A DNA stretch of 64,000 nt from Combretum micranthum (GCA_024138025.1 JAMXBD010000816.1:124001-188000); one strand, 5' to 3'. Counted from the first letter of the stretch, positions 43,523 through 57,505 are shown. Program-made: numbers and translations. Notes: generated by a model from the sequence alone, not told the origin.

Positions 43523-46500
43523 TGTAACCCCGGAAAATTTCAATAAATAATTCCAAAATAAACACAAAAAATAAACTCTAAAAATGACTCTAAATTAAAA
43601 CCGAATTTCAACTAGTCCTAAATCACAAACGAATCCAGAAATTTCTTAATCTTGAGAAAATGAGAATCCTTAAAAAAAAATAAAATAAGAATTCAATAGT
43701 CTTCAAATCCAAAACCACTACGTATGACGAAGTTCTACATTTAACTCTGAATTATAAAATCGAGTAATATAGAATCCAAAAACAAATTATTAAAAAGTAA
43801 ATAACGATTAACCTTCGGAAATAAAACCCAATTCAAGAATTCTGAAAATGTTAAGAGATATTAAATACTTACAAAAATAAAATTTAAAATAAATTTCTAA
43901 AACTAAATATGTTGTATAAACATAAAACGTTAGTTTCCAAATTGACAAGGATCTAAACAGGAAAATCACTTGGGAACCCTAACTGGGATATAGTTGTTTT
44001 AGTCCGGCAATCTTGCGCACTTAACCCTAAAGGCCGAGGTATAGTTTAAGTGTGCGGAGTAGTCCGTAGTAATATAAAGTCGCTTAAAATATCAGTTTGG
44101 TAAATTTTTGACCTATTTCGAACCCGTTCGGATACAAACTTTGAAAAGTGTGTCCCGGGGCTCGAGATATAAAAAATATACCATTAATACCATTAGACTC
44201 GTATTTTCATAAGGATTTATAAAATATCAGTTTTATAATTTTTCGATAACTAGAATTATCTGATTTTGCGATTATATTCGTATTTCATTACTACACGTAA
44301 TTAACTAGTCCTTTGCACTATTCAATACTATTCATTACATGATTTTATTATTCTTATAAACCCTTATATTTTTAGATAAATATTTTATATATCCTAGAAA
44401 ATTTCGATTTTCCAAAATTTAGTTCGTTTTGGGTTTACACGGGATTAGATTCTATTTAAGACCCGATACTAAAAATAAAATAAATTAATTTGATAATTGA
44501 AAAATATTTTTATTTTCATAAAATAATTTTTTATAATTTTTCGAGTTATAAAAATATCAATTATAGCTCATATTCACGCATTTTGATCATACCGGTAACT
44601 TATTTGATAATTCACTAAAATAAATAAATTAATTATGAAAAATCTGCTACAGATATTTAGAATACATTTTCTATATTTTTCTTATTTTTATTTTATTTTA
44701 TTAAAAAAGTACTCTCACAACACATACCTTTATGTACACCTTTCATACATTACTTTTTTTTTTTTTTCACTTCAATCTTTCTACACTTCATTATCACTTC
44801 TTGGTAGATTTTTTGACTCCTTTTTGGCTACCTTGTCCCTTGAATTCAACCATTCTTTTAAGAAGCTACACTTACACATTAATTACACATTATATTTTCA
44901 AGTCAAAAGCTAGCCAAATTTCCTCTCTCTCTCTTCTCAACATTCACGCCAATTTTGGGACTCATATTGCTGCCCATTTATTTATTTTTATCTCATTTAA
45001 TGTGTCTTTAACTCATTCCATCTCTCTCTCTCTCATTTATACCTTCAAACCTTAACCATTCTTTACACTTTTCCTTTCTATTTTCCTTTCTTTCTTTCTT
45101 CATTTTCTCTTGTTCTTACAAGAAAGCCTTGCTACCCCTATTCCTTCTTTGAGCTCTCACACATATTTCTTCAAGATCTTTGGATAAAACTCTTGTCCAA
45201 AGCTTCTATAGATGATATAGGTAAAATATAGTGAGGGTTTCATGCATCAAATGACCTTCCATAAGCTTAAAAGCTAAGGATGATGATGCCAAAATGAAAC
45301 ACTACTCTTCTCCATGATTATTCTCTTGTATTATTGTTATTTTCTTGCTAAAAGTAATTATATTTTGTAGATCTAACTTTTTTTTTATAGCTTTGATTTT
45401 GTTTATGTTTTAGATTTTGTTATTTGAGTTATTTTTACTATTATTTTGTTTTATTTTCAAGTTATGTGGTTATTGCTGATGATTTATGCATATATTCATA
45501 ATTCACATAACCATCATAGTGTTCATGCATTTATAACTAGTATAGTAAACTAGATCTAGTTGTTTTAAGTTCATACATGCATTAGACTTTTGTTTTATGT
45601 TCTTAAATAACTTGTAATAGCTTGATGGTAGTAGGAAAGTATTAGAAAGCTCAAGATCTATTTTAGTTTCAACAAAAATCATTTTTGAAAATTCGAATAA
45701 AAAGGGAACCATATTTAGAAAAGCTATTTTTCAACTTCAAAATGTGTATTTCTCATTTAAAATGAAGGGCTTAGGGAATAAATATCATAAATGAATGATC
45801 TTGATGAGTAAAGTTTAGATCTGTGAGTTTATAGTTTACTACCATGGATTTCTTTTATATTTATATTCATATTAAGTGTAGATTTTGGTTTTAAACTCAA
45901 ACAAAAATGGTGAAATTCGTATTTAGGCAAGACCCCTATTTAAAAACCACTTTCCAAGTATCAATTTTTACTTGAGATAATGAAAGCTTAATGTATATAT
46001 ATCATCAAGACTTCATTTTATATGGTTCAAAGATGATTTTCAAAGATTAATTTTCAAAACAAAATTTTATTTTCGGATTTAGGCTAAGGCATGGTTAAAA
46101 ACATGTTTTCTAACTCAAAAATGAAGTTTTTATTCAAGATATGGAAGGCTTTTAAGATAGGTTATGTAAGGGACGAATTTTCATAAGTTTAGATAGATTT
46201 TATCAAAAGATATGTCTAAAAATAAATTTTGTAAATTGGGATCTCAACCAAAACCAATTTTGAAAACCCATTTTTTAACTTCAAAACAAGATTTTTATTA
46301 ATGAAATGGAAGCCTTAAGGGGTAGGTTTGATTAGGAAATGGTTTTTAAAAGACTAAATGAGTTTTACAAGGAAAACAAACTCAAATGAATTTTTCAAAA
46401 TTCGGATTTGAAAATAGCCACCATTTAAACACCTATTTCCAAATGCTAAAATGATAATTTTTATAGGAAAATGGAAGTCGTAGGGAATATATATAACAAA

Positions 46501-48810
46501 GACCAAGTTTTGACAAGGATAAGAGAGGTTTATCAAAATATAATGCTAGAATAACAAATGGCTTTCAAGAATAAGTTAAAAAATGTTTTCATTCTTTAAA
46601 ATTTTGTAAAATTCGTACTTAGGCAAACCACCTATATAAACATCTATTTTCTAACCCCAAAATGAAGGTTTTTATTGAAATAATAAGGGTAATGGTTATA
46701 TAGGTCATCAAGGTTGAGTTTTGATAAAGCAAGTATGATTTCACAAAAAAAAAAAAAAAAGTATTTTTCTTAAGTATAGTAAAATTCAAAGTTTTGCAAA
46801 GTAAAAGTTTTTAAAAAGAATTCTTGGTACTATATGTATACATATAGATGGATCATCTCATAACCTTCATAACAATAGCTTGTAGATATTACATATATAC
46901 ATGATGCATTTGTAGAAATAAAGTAGGAAAATATGAGTTGCTTGTCCTTTTAAGAAATTCATAATAATGGAGTAATGGCATGACAACACTTACTTTCCAA
47001 ACTCAAAATAGAAGTTTTATTAAAGAAATAAAGTCCTTAGTGGCTAGGTATGGTTGAGCCTTAATTTTCTAAGTAATCAAATGAGTTTACTTAAAGGAAT
47101 CACTACCAAGAATAATTTTTACAAATTCGGATTTTGAGATGATCCAATTTTAAAAACATGTTTACAAAGTGTAAAATGAGAATTTTTGTTGAAAAACAAA
47201 GGCCTTATAAAATATACATAATAAAGGCTTACTTTTAACAAGAATAAATAAATTTTGTCAAGGAATTTTTCTAAAAACAAGTGGGAATTGTCAAAACTAC
47301 AAGATTAGCCTTTCTAAGTTGATTTTTCACAAAGTCTTACAAAGAAAAAGTTTTTTTAATTTTTTTTATTAAATATCATCAAGAACATGTACATATATAT
47401 CTCATGACATATCATTTATGATATAAACTTGTTCACATTGCATGTATACTTGTTTTGGATAGTAGAAACATTACAAACATTTATAAAACTACTTTTCAGA
47501 ATTGAATTTTGCTACTGATCAGAACTGATCCTTCTGTTTCGTAAACCAAACATTTTCAAAACTTGAATATAATATTAGAATTAGATAGATCTTTTAAAGT
47601 GAATAAAAATCGATAAATAATTTGCTAAATTCCGAGTTAAAACGACCAAGTTATGGTCGTTTTAAGTTGGAATTCCCACTTAGGACAAGAATTATGAATT
47701 TGATAGTTTGTATGAGATAGTTTGGACTAGTTAAGTGATGAAATACTTATTAGGGTATTTCTTATTTTCAGGTGACCCGAAATCGACGATTCCTTACTAT
47801 CGGATTACTTTTACTAAAAGACCGGTGATCCAATGGCTAAGTGAGTATTACTTCTGATTCCATTTATGGTATGTGATTGTAATGATAGTTGCACTAGATA
47901 TTTAGTAAAGATAAAATGGATATGCATGATGGGGATGAACGGGAACTATGTATGGTTGTTGTTGATATGAGAAATGGAATATAAGAATATCGAAGCCGGG
48001 TGATTAACTATTTCTTGTATAGATGAATTAGAATTGATTGTCTGCGATTATTGATTGACCACTTAAAGAATTGGTATAATTGACTATTCGGAATTGAAAA
48101 TAAATATGGACTCATTCATATCATAAATGGGGGTGGAGCATTAGCATTTCTTCGGTTGCCCGTGATCCTAAACGGTATAAAGTTCGGTCAATCATGATCC
48201 TCAAACGAATTTATAGTTAGGTTGACCGTGAGCTTAAACGGCGTCGTATCGCAGGATTCGTTAATCTGCTAACCGGGATGGAGGGCGCAAGTCCATTTCA
48301 CATATGATTTCCGGCTGGTCATATGTTTGTTGAATCCATATGTTTGATGCATTACTTGTCTGACTAATAACTTGTTTATATGATGTGTTATAAATGTGAT
48401 CCCGGAAGTTAAGCTAGTGTAGCTTATACCCCAATAAATGTTTTATTAAACAGGTTAACTCAAGAATGCTACATGGGGACTGAGATGTCTAGAGCCGAGT
48501 ATGACCTTGGGATTCCGGCGGGAAGTAAGAATACTTGAAGATATTAGCTAGGTATTATGAATTGTCCTATAATAGTTTGTGTAGTGAAATCTGTGGATGA
48601 ATTATAATTGAAGTATAGTGAATTGTATTTCCTTTACATTGTTACTCAAGTTGTATCAATATAAAATGTATCATTCCGATGTGTCTCTTTCATGTGTTAA
48701 ACGCCTTGTACATAGTATGTAAGCCTTCGCATGACTGAGGCAATCATTCCTAGGCTTTAATATTGTGTAGGGTGGACTGCCATGTTTAGAGTACCCTTTA
48801 GGGTGTGACA
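43523..48810 (+). mobile_element. Very long Tekay-family LTR, apparently solo (5288 bp)
   Basis: It starts TGTAACCCCGGAAAATTT, the classic start of this family, and ends AGGGTGTGACA. It is flanked by gtttt (43518-43522) and gttta (48811-48815), a probable 5-bp TSD with one change. No PBS or PPT adjoins it, so a solo LTR is the simplest reading. It is the inverted homologue of 35652-39504. No supported gene lies inside. Confidence 0.75.
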
Positions 48811-49145
48811 GTTTAATTAAACAAATCTTAATAAAGGAAGAATTAGAAAATGTTGTTTTTCAATAAAAGAATTTTCGTGTTAGATCTGTACCCTTCTAAA
48901 CCATGACTCAAATGACCTTTTATAGTGAAAGTAACCTTAGAAATGGATAGATCTTTTCGAGTAGGTAGAAAACGACATATAATATCCAAAATTCCAAGTT
49001 AAAATGAGCAAATTATGACCATTTTAAGTTGGAACTTCTTTCAATATGATTTTACCGCAATTTAGAGATAGATTTAGAATCTTTAAAGTAGAAATTCTAT
49101 GAAAGACTCATTTGGGTATTTCATCTTGTGTAGATGAAGAAGGAA
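48811..49145 (+). mobile_element. Third Tekay-family LTR, middle part
   Basis: It aligns with about 47450-47790 of the long LTR ('...agttggaacttctttc', '...gggtatttcatctt'). It continues after the CACTA element at 51144. Confidence 0.65.
49143..49145. repeat. Target-site duplication (gaa) of the CACTA element, left copy
   Basis: gaa lies immediately before CACTAC and again at 51144-51146 immediately after GTAGTG. A 3-bp TSD is the rule for CACTA elements. Confidence 0.9.
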
Positions 49146-51143
49146 CACTACAAGAAATTTTGGCTTTAGAGACAAAAAATTCTGTCTCTGAAAGTGAAAA
49201 TTCTGTCTCTAAAGACTTTCAGAGACAGAATTTTCGTCGCAAATTTCTGTTTCAAAAATCATCGTCGCTGATTCTTTTAGAGACAGATTTATTTTCCGTC
49301 GCAAATTTGCTACGGAATTTCTGTCGCAAATTTGTCTCTATTTTATAATTAGTTATTTTTAAATATCCAATTAGTAAATATTAAATAAAATTATTCCGTC
49401 GCAAATTTGTCTCTGATTCTAAGACATATTATTAAAAAAATACACATTTACCTCTTATTTATCCTTCCCAGGAGGTCACCCATCATAGAATGCTACATAC
49501 TAAGCACACTTAACATTGAAGTTTTCATAAGCACTAAACCGATAAACTAATTCGTATCTCCATGAGTAAAGTTCCACTACTGTTTATTTAAGAGATACCA
49601 CAATTTACAATATTATAACTATAAAACATTTTATATATCTTTTATAGTTTATTTTTATTTTATAATTTCACTTTACATATTTATTAAGGATTTTTCATTA
49701 ATATTTTATTAAAATAATATATAATATTAATATATACAATGTTTACATTTTATAATAATTATTTTAAATTATATATTTATTATAAATATATATTTTCAGT
49801 AGTATATTATAATTTTTTTCCAAATATGATATTATTATTAAAAAATATTATATATTATGTAAATATAAATAATGTTATACATATAAATTTATATATTATT
49901 TAATGATATATAATATAATTATACTTTTTAAATTAGTTATTTAATATTTTATATTAAATTAATAAATTGTATATTTTTAATTAATGTGTTTATTTTTTTA
50001 TTTCATTTTTGTTGCACTTAATAATTATAATATAATGTAAACAATATAAAAATATATTTTCATTATTATATTAATAAAATAATATATAATACCAATTTAA
50101 ATATATTTAACTAATTATTATATATTACATATTTTATTACTTAAATATACTATATTTTACATAGTATATTATTTTTCCCGAAATATGTTATTATATTTTA
50201 AATAAAATATAGAATGTAAATATAAATTATGTAAGATATATATAATAAATTTTTTATATTAAAAAATATATGAATAGTCATAATAAATATATAATAAAAA
50301 ATTATAAATAATATGAATATATATTTTTTTATTAATATATTATTAAAATATATAATATATTATTTATATATTTGTATATGTTTAAATATACTAAGTTTAC
50401 ATTTTATATTAATTATTTTATTTTACATATATTATTATTGAAATACACTTTATTTTTAATTAGTATTTTATGATATTACTTGCATATAACATATTATATT
50501 ATTATTATACACTATTTTATTAAGTTGTATAATTTGAGTTTTTATATAAGTTATTATGTAAAAGAATATATAATAAGATATAAATATAATATTTATGTTT
50601 TAAGTACTATTTTTAATTTATACTTTATTATATATAAACATGTAATGTAATGTTAAATATATTATAAATAAAATTATATAATTAGTTGTAAATAACAAAT
50701 GATTATACATATTATAGTTATTATATAATAAAATTAATTTACAAATATAATATATGTCCTTATTATATAATGCACATTTATATATATTATATTAGATATG
50801 TATAATTTAAAATAAATTTTAAACATAATTATTTATATATACATATATGTAATAATTTAGTTTAGAGACAAATTTGCAACAGAATTTAAAAAAATAGAAA
50901 TTGGCGCTAAAATAATTTATTTCCTTCTAAAATCAGAGACAAATTTGCAACGGAAAATTTTTCGTCGCAAATCAATATGTAATCCGTCACAAATTCCGTC
51001 GCAAAAGCATATAAAAATTAGAAGATTATTCATAATTCATGTCATCATAAATCCGTCGCAAATCTGTCTCTAATTCATTTTTTTAGAGACAGAAATTTTC
51101 TGTCGCAAATTTTCTGTCTCTAAAGGCTAGTTTTCTAGTAGTG
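49146..51143. mobile_element. Non-autonomous CACTA (En/Spm-type) transposon, 1998 bp
   Basis: Terminal inverted repeats: left CACTACAAGAAATTTTGGCT, right (complement) CACTACTAGAAAACTAGCCT, both followed by TTAGAGACA. Flanked by the 3-bp TSD gaa. Subterminal repeats of 'ttccgtcgcaaatttgtctct' type occur at both ends in both orientations (about 49220-49400 and 50935-51110). The 1.5-kb middle is extremely AT-rich with no transposase ORF, so it depends on an enzyme encoded elsewhere. Confidence 0.95.
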
Positions 51144-52284
51144 GAACCGATATCGCCTTCCCCGAAGATTATTTCGACTAGAAGAAATCGACATGGAGTG
51201 AGTTAATCCCTTACTAATTACGTTTCCTTGATTGTGCTTGTAAATAGTAGCACTAGAGAGTAAGGACAAAGATAAATGAATAAATGTTATGTGAATTGAA
51301 CTCATGATTGAATGATGTGGTTGTTTAAAAAAAAAAACTAAGTATATTGAAAGAAGAATTGATGAATAATTTATGTTTTCTTACAATAGGTATGATGAAT
51401 ATTGTTTTGGTCACCTTTAACTTGAAATCAACAATAATTGAATAAGCCAATATTAAGAACAATTCTTGCATAACATATTGTGAGTCACGTTTATTTTTTA
51501 CTACTATTCTTCGTGAGGGGAGACGAGGAGTAGTAGTGGTCGCTAGTAGGAGTCAGAAAGTCTACATGGGTTAGTAGGAGCTGGAAACTCTACATGGGCA
51601 AGTAGGAGCTGATAAGTCTGCAATTATTGATGGTTGTATTGGCCGATAACCATCCAACCCCCGACATGGAGGGCGTAAAATCCATGCTACATATGGTTTC
51701 CGGTTAATCGTGTATATTTTGTTTGCTCATGTGATTGATGCATTCTCATATGATTGTCTAAATACTTGTATGTTCTATGGAAATGCTTCGAAGAAGAGAG
51801 TTATTTCACTAAGCTAGTTTTGCTTATACCCCTTTAGCTTTTTGCTACAGTTTGACTACCTATGGTTAGCACCAACGAGCCCCTTTTGTCAGGGACAAGC
51901 CAAAGTTAATAGGAGATTTTTGGAAGAAGTTTACATATTTTAGTTTTTGGTGTAGACTTCTAAGAGAAATATCTATAGTAGACATTTTGATATATTCATG
52001 TATGTTTTTAAGATGGCTTAGTTAGAGCAAGGCTTGAAGTACGGGGGATGCCCCTAAGAAGTTGTAAGAATTTTATCTTAATAATTATTACATGTTTACC
52101 TTTATAAGTTCTTGCATGCTTTTATTATCTGCTTAAACGTAATACCTCTTTGAGTCTCCTACTATCTTGGAAGCATGCCTTGCACGTGATATCGAAGCTC
52201 CTACGTGAGTAAGATTGTTATTCATTAGCTTTAATATTATGTGCGGCGAACTGTCACGTTTAGGGTATCCTCCGGGGCATGACA
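51144..52284 (+). mobile_element. Third Tekay-family LTR, 3' part
   Basis: It ends in ...CCGGGGCATGACA at 52284, like AGGGTGTGACA at 48810. It shares landmarks with the long LTR: '...acatggagggcg...ggtttccggtt...' and 'aagctagt...gcttatacccc'. Directly after it copy B of the duplication starts. It includes three 28-bp tandem units at 51545-51621. Confidence 0.75.
51545..51621. repeat. Tandem repeat, period 28 bp, about 2.8 copies
   Basis: Units start at 51545, 51573 and 51601 with agtaggag. The first two share '...aaactctacatggg' with few changes. It lies in the U5-side part of the third LTR. Confidence 0.85.
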
Positions 52285-53477
52285 GTACATACATCTTCTA
52301 AAATTGGAGTAAATTCACCCCATGACATCACGAAAGTATGTGTATGAGTGCTCTAACATTATCTTTATCTATGTAGATGCTATTCCAAGACTGTCTTTCT
52401 TTTTCTTTTTTTTTTTTCAGTTTCTTTCACCATCCTCAAGATATTTGTCAAAAGTGGTAGCAATAACTACATATGATTAATACCACTTGGGGGGAGGAGA
52501 AATACAATCATATATGTTTTCTTAAAAAAAAAAAAAAAAAAAAAAACAAAAGACATATACATACATGATGAAAAGGGAAGGTACTTGCGAATTCAAATTG
52601 ACAGCATGAGACCTACATAACAAGCGTATTAGCATATGAATTAAATATATCAAGAATTGAACATTTAAAGCAATATCATCCACAAATAAGAAGAAAGCAA
52701 TAAGTCAACATATGCATGACTAGGGAGGCATCAAATAGTGAAGAGTGTCTTCTATGAACGTAGTAGGGTCTCGCAGTCATTCACAAAATGACCGAGTGCA
52801 CAAGATAAGAAAGAGTTCCCTCTTACAATGGTGTGGTTCCAAAATCATCGCATGGGTGAATGAGACAAAGGCAACTAATGAGAGTCTTCTCTCATAGCGG
52901 TGTAGTGTCAAGATCATCACGTGAGGAATGGAACACAAACGTAATGTGTAGTTCCAAGATTATCACGTAAGGTTTAGGACATGAACGACTAAGAATGTCA
53001 TCATATAGTATACGATCCTAAGATTGTATTTATGCAGTTGGAATACGAACGATAAAGAGCTTCGTCTTAAAAATCATGAAGTACATGGTCATTAAGTGAA
53101 CAAGTGGAGCATAAGAGAGCTAAGAGTGTCCACTCTTAAATCATTGAACTTGTTAATATTTAATTTTTTTTATCACACATATTCAAGCAAGGTGATACCA
53201 ATAATAAGCATAATATCAAAATTATCAAGAACATAAAGATTGTCAAGAATATCAATGTTACCAAGATTACTAATATTATTGAGAGTATCAAATTCATCAA
53301 GACTATTAATGGTACAAAGACTATTAAGGTCTATCAAGATTATTCTGATTATCAAGATAATCAAGGCATGATATGAAACAAATATGAGATGTGTGTATAC
53401 ATATATCCGTTTTAGAATTTTCAAAAGCAAGGCTAAGTAGAGTCATTGAATGAGAATCAGTACATGCACACACACTA

Positions 53478-53485
53478 GCAGATGA
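53478..53485. repeat. Probable 8-bp TSD of the hAT element (left)
   Basis: gcagatga here and gtggatgg at 54555-54562. The empty site in copy A reads gcggacga (about 30298-30305). The match is imperfect but the position is exact. Confidence 0.7.
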
Positions 53486-54554
53486 TAAGGGTGGGCATGG
53501 ACAGGTTAACTAGTCCATGACCCAATTTTTTGAACATAACCATTAGAATCGGTTTTTTAAAATGTCAAACCTAAACTGGTCTATTGTTAATGGTTAACTA
53601 CCTTAATGGTTAACCATTTTTCTCGGTTAATATTTTTAATTTTTGGTTTTTAACCATTTAACATAATTATTAACTAAAAGTTATGGCTAACCATATTTCA
53701 AACTGGTCTATAAAAAACTAAACTATTTTATTTCTTAAAATTACATACTATTAAAACCTTCTTTTAATTGTAATAGATAAAGTCATATTAATTCATGCAT
53801 AAAATGAGAACAATATGAATAGCAACATGAAAATAATAGTCATATCTATTGTTTCAAAACCTCTTAAACTCATCAAAAAAAAAAAAAATCATGCTCATAT
53901 TTTTTGTTACTTCTTTTCCATTACAACACCAACAACTTAAAAAAAATAGATAAATAAATAAAAACTTTGTCCATTAGGTAGAACTTTAATATCAGAAAAC
54001 ACAAGAAGTGGAAGTAATTTAGACTTTGACTAATGCTTAATAATATTACAAGATTATGGGTCTGTTTGTTTTGGCTCTTTCCTGGCAGATACATACACTT
54101 TTTCAAACTTTTTTCTAACAAATTATTTATCAAAAATAGATATAGATAAAAAAAAGTTGACAATTCTCATCAAAAGATAAAATAGAACAAATATAGATAA
54201 AATTTAGATGTAAATCGGATATATTTACACATATCATTTTAAAAAAGATACAGATACAGATGCAGATGAAAAACAGACAATCCAAACAGACCCTATATTA
54301 GCGTTTCAACTCTTTGGCCTTTTATATTTTAAAAAAATAATTATATATAATGTTATATATTTATAGATATTGGTTAACCATTAACCGTTAGTTTTTTGCG
54401 ATTACAAATCGAAACCAAAATTGAAAAAAAAAAAAGTTAAAATCATGAACCTAAACCGAAACCGATGGACTGGTTAATCGTATTTTGCAGATTGATTATT
54501 CGGTTTCAGTTTGGTTCAGTTTCTCGATTTAGTTAGTTTTTTTGCCCATCCCTA
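53486..54554. mobile_element. Non-autonomous hAT-type transposon, 1069 bp
   Basis: Terminal inverted repeats TAAGGGTGGGCA (left) and TAGGGATGGGCA (complement of the right end), the form common in plant hAT-Ac families. The interior has many 'ggttaacc' and 'aaccgaaacc' strings near the ends and no transposase ORF. Copy A is uninterrupted at this site. Confidence 0.85.
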
Positions 54555-56920
54555 GTGGATGGTGCACCCATGATGCATATGCAAATATGACAATCCAAAA
54601 TTTATTGAACTTGATAACAAAATAGTAAAACAAAATATGCACCCACGATGCTTGTGCAAATATGACAATCTAAAATTTATTAAACTTGATAATGAAATAC
54701 TAAAACCATGTAATTATATGTTGGTGCAACAATGTAATATAATTTTAGAGGAAGCATGAAAAGCTATAAAAATATATGCATACAAAATGTAATAGCATTC
54801 ACATTTGTCAATGGTAAAACATATGATATAAATGTAATGCAAATCTAAGATAATCTGCTTCATTGTAGAAGTTGCCATAAGCCTGCAAGAAGTATGTAAA
54901 ACAAACTAATGAGTTTAACCACAACAGGAAGATATTTAATAAATTAATATATGATAAATCATCTCCCGGTAATAATGTCATGGAACTCATGGTACATGAA
55001 ATATTTCATTTGCTGTTTGGTTGTGAAAAACTACCAATTAAAGAGATTATATGAGATGGTAGCGGGAAAAAAAATTATGGTTCATAAGGTGGATATATAG
55101 GTGTTGATCCTACAATACGTGTGGGTAATGTTCATAAAAATATTGTGCATAACTTAATTTAGAGAAAAGGTGTGGTTCATAATAATGATAGAAATATTAA
55201 ATTATACAAAAAAAAAAATTGTGTTACACAACTTGAAAAGGATCTAAAAAAAAGGTACTTTAAATATTTTATTATTCTTTTTTATTGAAAAAATATTTCA
55301 CTTAAATACATGTTACAAAAGAATTTACATTACCATTGAGACTTTATTCGCATATGAATACAAGGTAATCATGATCAGTAGGCAATCATAATCATACTTG
55401 ATACATCTTCCAGTAATGCTCCCATAATTTACTTGTATGTCTTCGATACACGTTTCATCTTTATAGATCTAACATCTAGAAAGAATTGAATAATAAGTAA
55501 GAAGAGATTTTATTTTTTTGGTAAAAGAAAACAAAATTAAAATCAACACATATCACAACTTTTACAAAATTAAAAACTATTATAGTAGCAACATTAAAGA
55601 AAGGAAGTGAAGAATTCTATTATTCACATATAAAATAAACCAAAGCACACACGAAATGCACTGATGATGAAAAGCTTACTTTAACTTGAATTTTTTTTAT
55701 CATGAGATGCTAAGGAAAATAAATAATACAAATCTTTCCATAATACATGCCGAGTCCAATCGTAATGCAAGATGTCTTCCTCAAAATTTGCAACATAAGA
55801 CACAAAATAAAAGAGAAGGATTAAAGAATTATCTATGCATTAGAAAATTTTCATTAAGGCTAATTTAACCAAATCTAATATATGTTTTTTTTATCAGATA
55901 TTGCTGAAGATTCAAGGATGATGAGAAGATGATTAAAATATGGTTCCATGGCACTCAAGCGATTGAAATATTGCATGTTCCTTCCAAAAACTAAATACTC
56001 TTCCAGAAAGTAAACATTATGGGACTGCTCACCAATGATAAAGAGTAAACTAAAATAACAAAAAAGTTTCCACCTTTTCATTGATTAAAAATAAAGCATA
56101 TAACTTAAAACCTATGCGCCAAAAAAAAAAAAAAGTCTATTTTATATAAATTGATGCAGTTGAATAAGAAAATGAATAATTTTATACATTTTTAAAAATA
56201 AAATTTGTGAAAACTTACAGCATATGGAAATAAAACCCCAAAACTAAGTGAATTAATGAGCACATAAATATTAACGTCCAATATCTTTTCTTCTCCTATA
56301 TTTATTAATCGGATAGTTTCTTTTTATTTGTTAACAAATGGTCTGAAAGTGAAGCAAAGCTATATCAGCCCAATAATACACATGATAGTAGACAGTGAAC
56401 CCCAACTTCATATTCTAAGGCCTTTGAAAAAATCCCTTCTAATATATTGGAAAGGAGTTAAAATGTCTCCTAATAAATATTTTACCCATTGGATAATGCA
56501 ATTTAAAAGAGACTCTTTAATATAAGTTGTCAAAAAGTAGAGTTCATATCCCAATTTCATTTAAAAAACAAAAAAAAAATATATATATATTTTCATCCTT
56601 GATGTCAAAATGAAAAAAAAAAAAAAAAAAACTATATCCACGTCATGACCTAGAACCAATGAACAACAAAGGCTGTGTTTTTTTCTTTTTTCTATGGAAA
56701 TGATATTGATTTTTTTTTATATTTATTACATAAATAAAACTTCATGCTTGAAAATGTATAGGAACATTGAATTAAAGTAGTTGTTCATTGAAAAAAAAAA
56801 AAGCAATGAAAAAAAAATAAAGACCAAATCATTCACATGAAAATGCTTTTAACTGAATTCTTTCCTAAATCTTCATTTTTTTATGTAATCGAGAGAGAGA
56901 GAGCAGTTGCAGTTTCAAAT
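54555..56920. other. AT-rich copy-B sequence without a gene
   Basis: Matches copy A at 30304-31496 and 33389-34556. Only short ORFs without motifs, homopolymer runs and the tandem repeat at 54566-54710 are seen. Confidence 0.5.
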
Positions 56921-57372
56921 TGATGCAGTGGAAGAAATGACAAGGAGGGGCCAGCATTGATGTATACAAGCCTTAGCAATATACACCACACGAATTTGCT
57001 TTTCTTTTGAATTTTTACAATTTTAATTTTAGCGTTCCAATATCTTTTATTGTATATTTAATGTCTTTTAATAGGATGTTAGTTTTAGTTTTTCCTTTTA
57101 AATGCTATTTAATATCATTTAATAGGTTTTAGTCGTTTTTCCTGCTGTAAGACTTAGGGCATATGAAAGATAGATAATTGATTATTGAATAAAATTTCTT
57201 TGAACACGTTTTTCTCTTTATCCTAAAATTCGTCTTTTGTGTAGGAATTTGATTTTTTTATGCCAAATAGCTAGGTATTCGCAAAATTAATAGGTGTTTG
57301 AAGATCACAATCCAACAAAATGTGCATGATTCAATGGTTTTGCAATAAACCCTTTCGTATTACGCTGCTTTA
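56921..57372 (+). repeat. 5' LTR of the small element (copy B)
   Basis: 452 bp. It has one copy of the 'cttttaataggatgt' unit, while the 3' LTR has three and the copy-A LTR two. This accounts for most of the length difference (452, 488 and 539 bp). Confidence 0.85.
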
Positions 57373-57505
57373 GATTAATACTAGAGTCACGTTCATTGTC
57401 GTAGTAATGATGCTCTCTTGTAGACAACCAAACTAGCGGCATCTGGATGAGATCTATGATTATGATGATTTAGATCGATGGATTGGACAAATTATTGACA
57501 AAGGG

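Noticed and set aside
53921..54163. 80-codon minus-strand ORF within the hAT element as a transposase
   Set aside because: Hydrophobic low-complexity sequence without DDE, hATC dimerisation or BED zinc-finger motifs.
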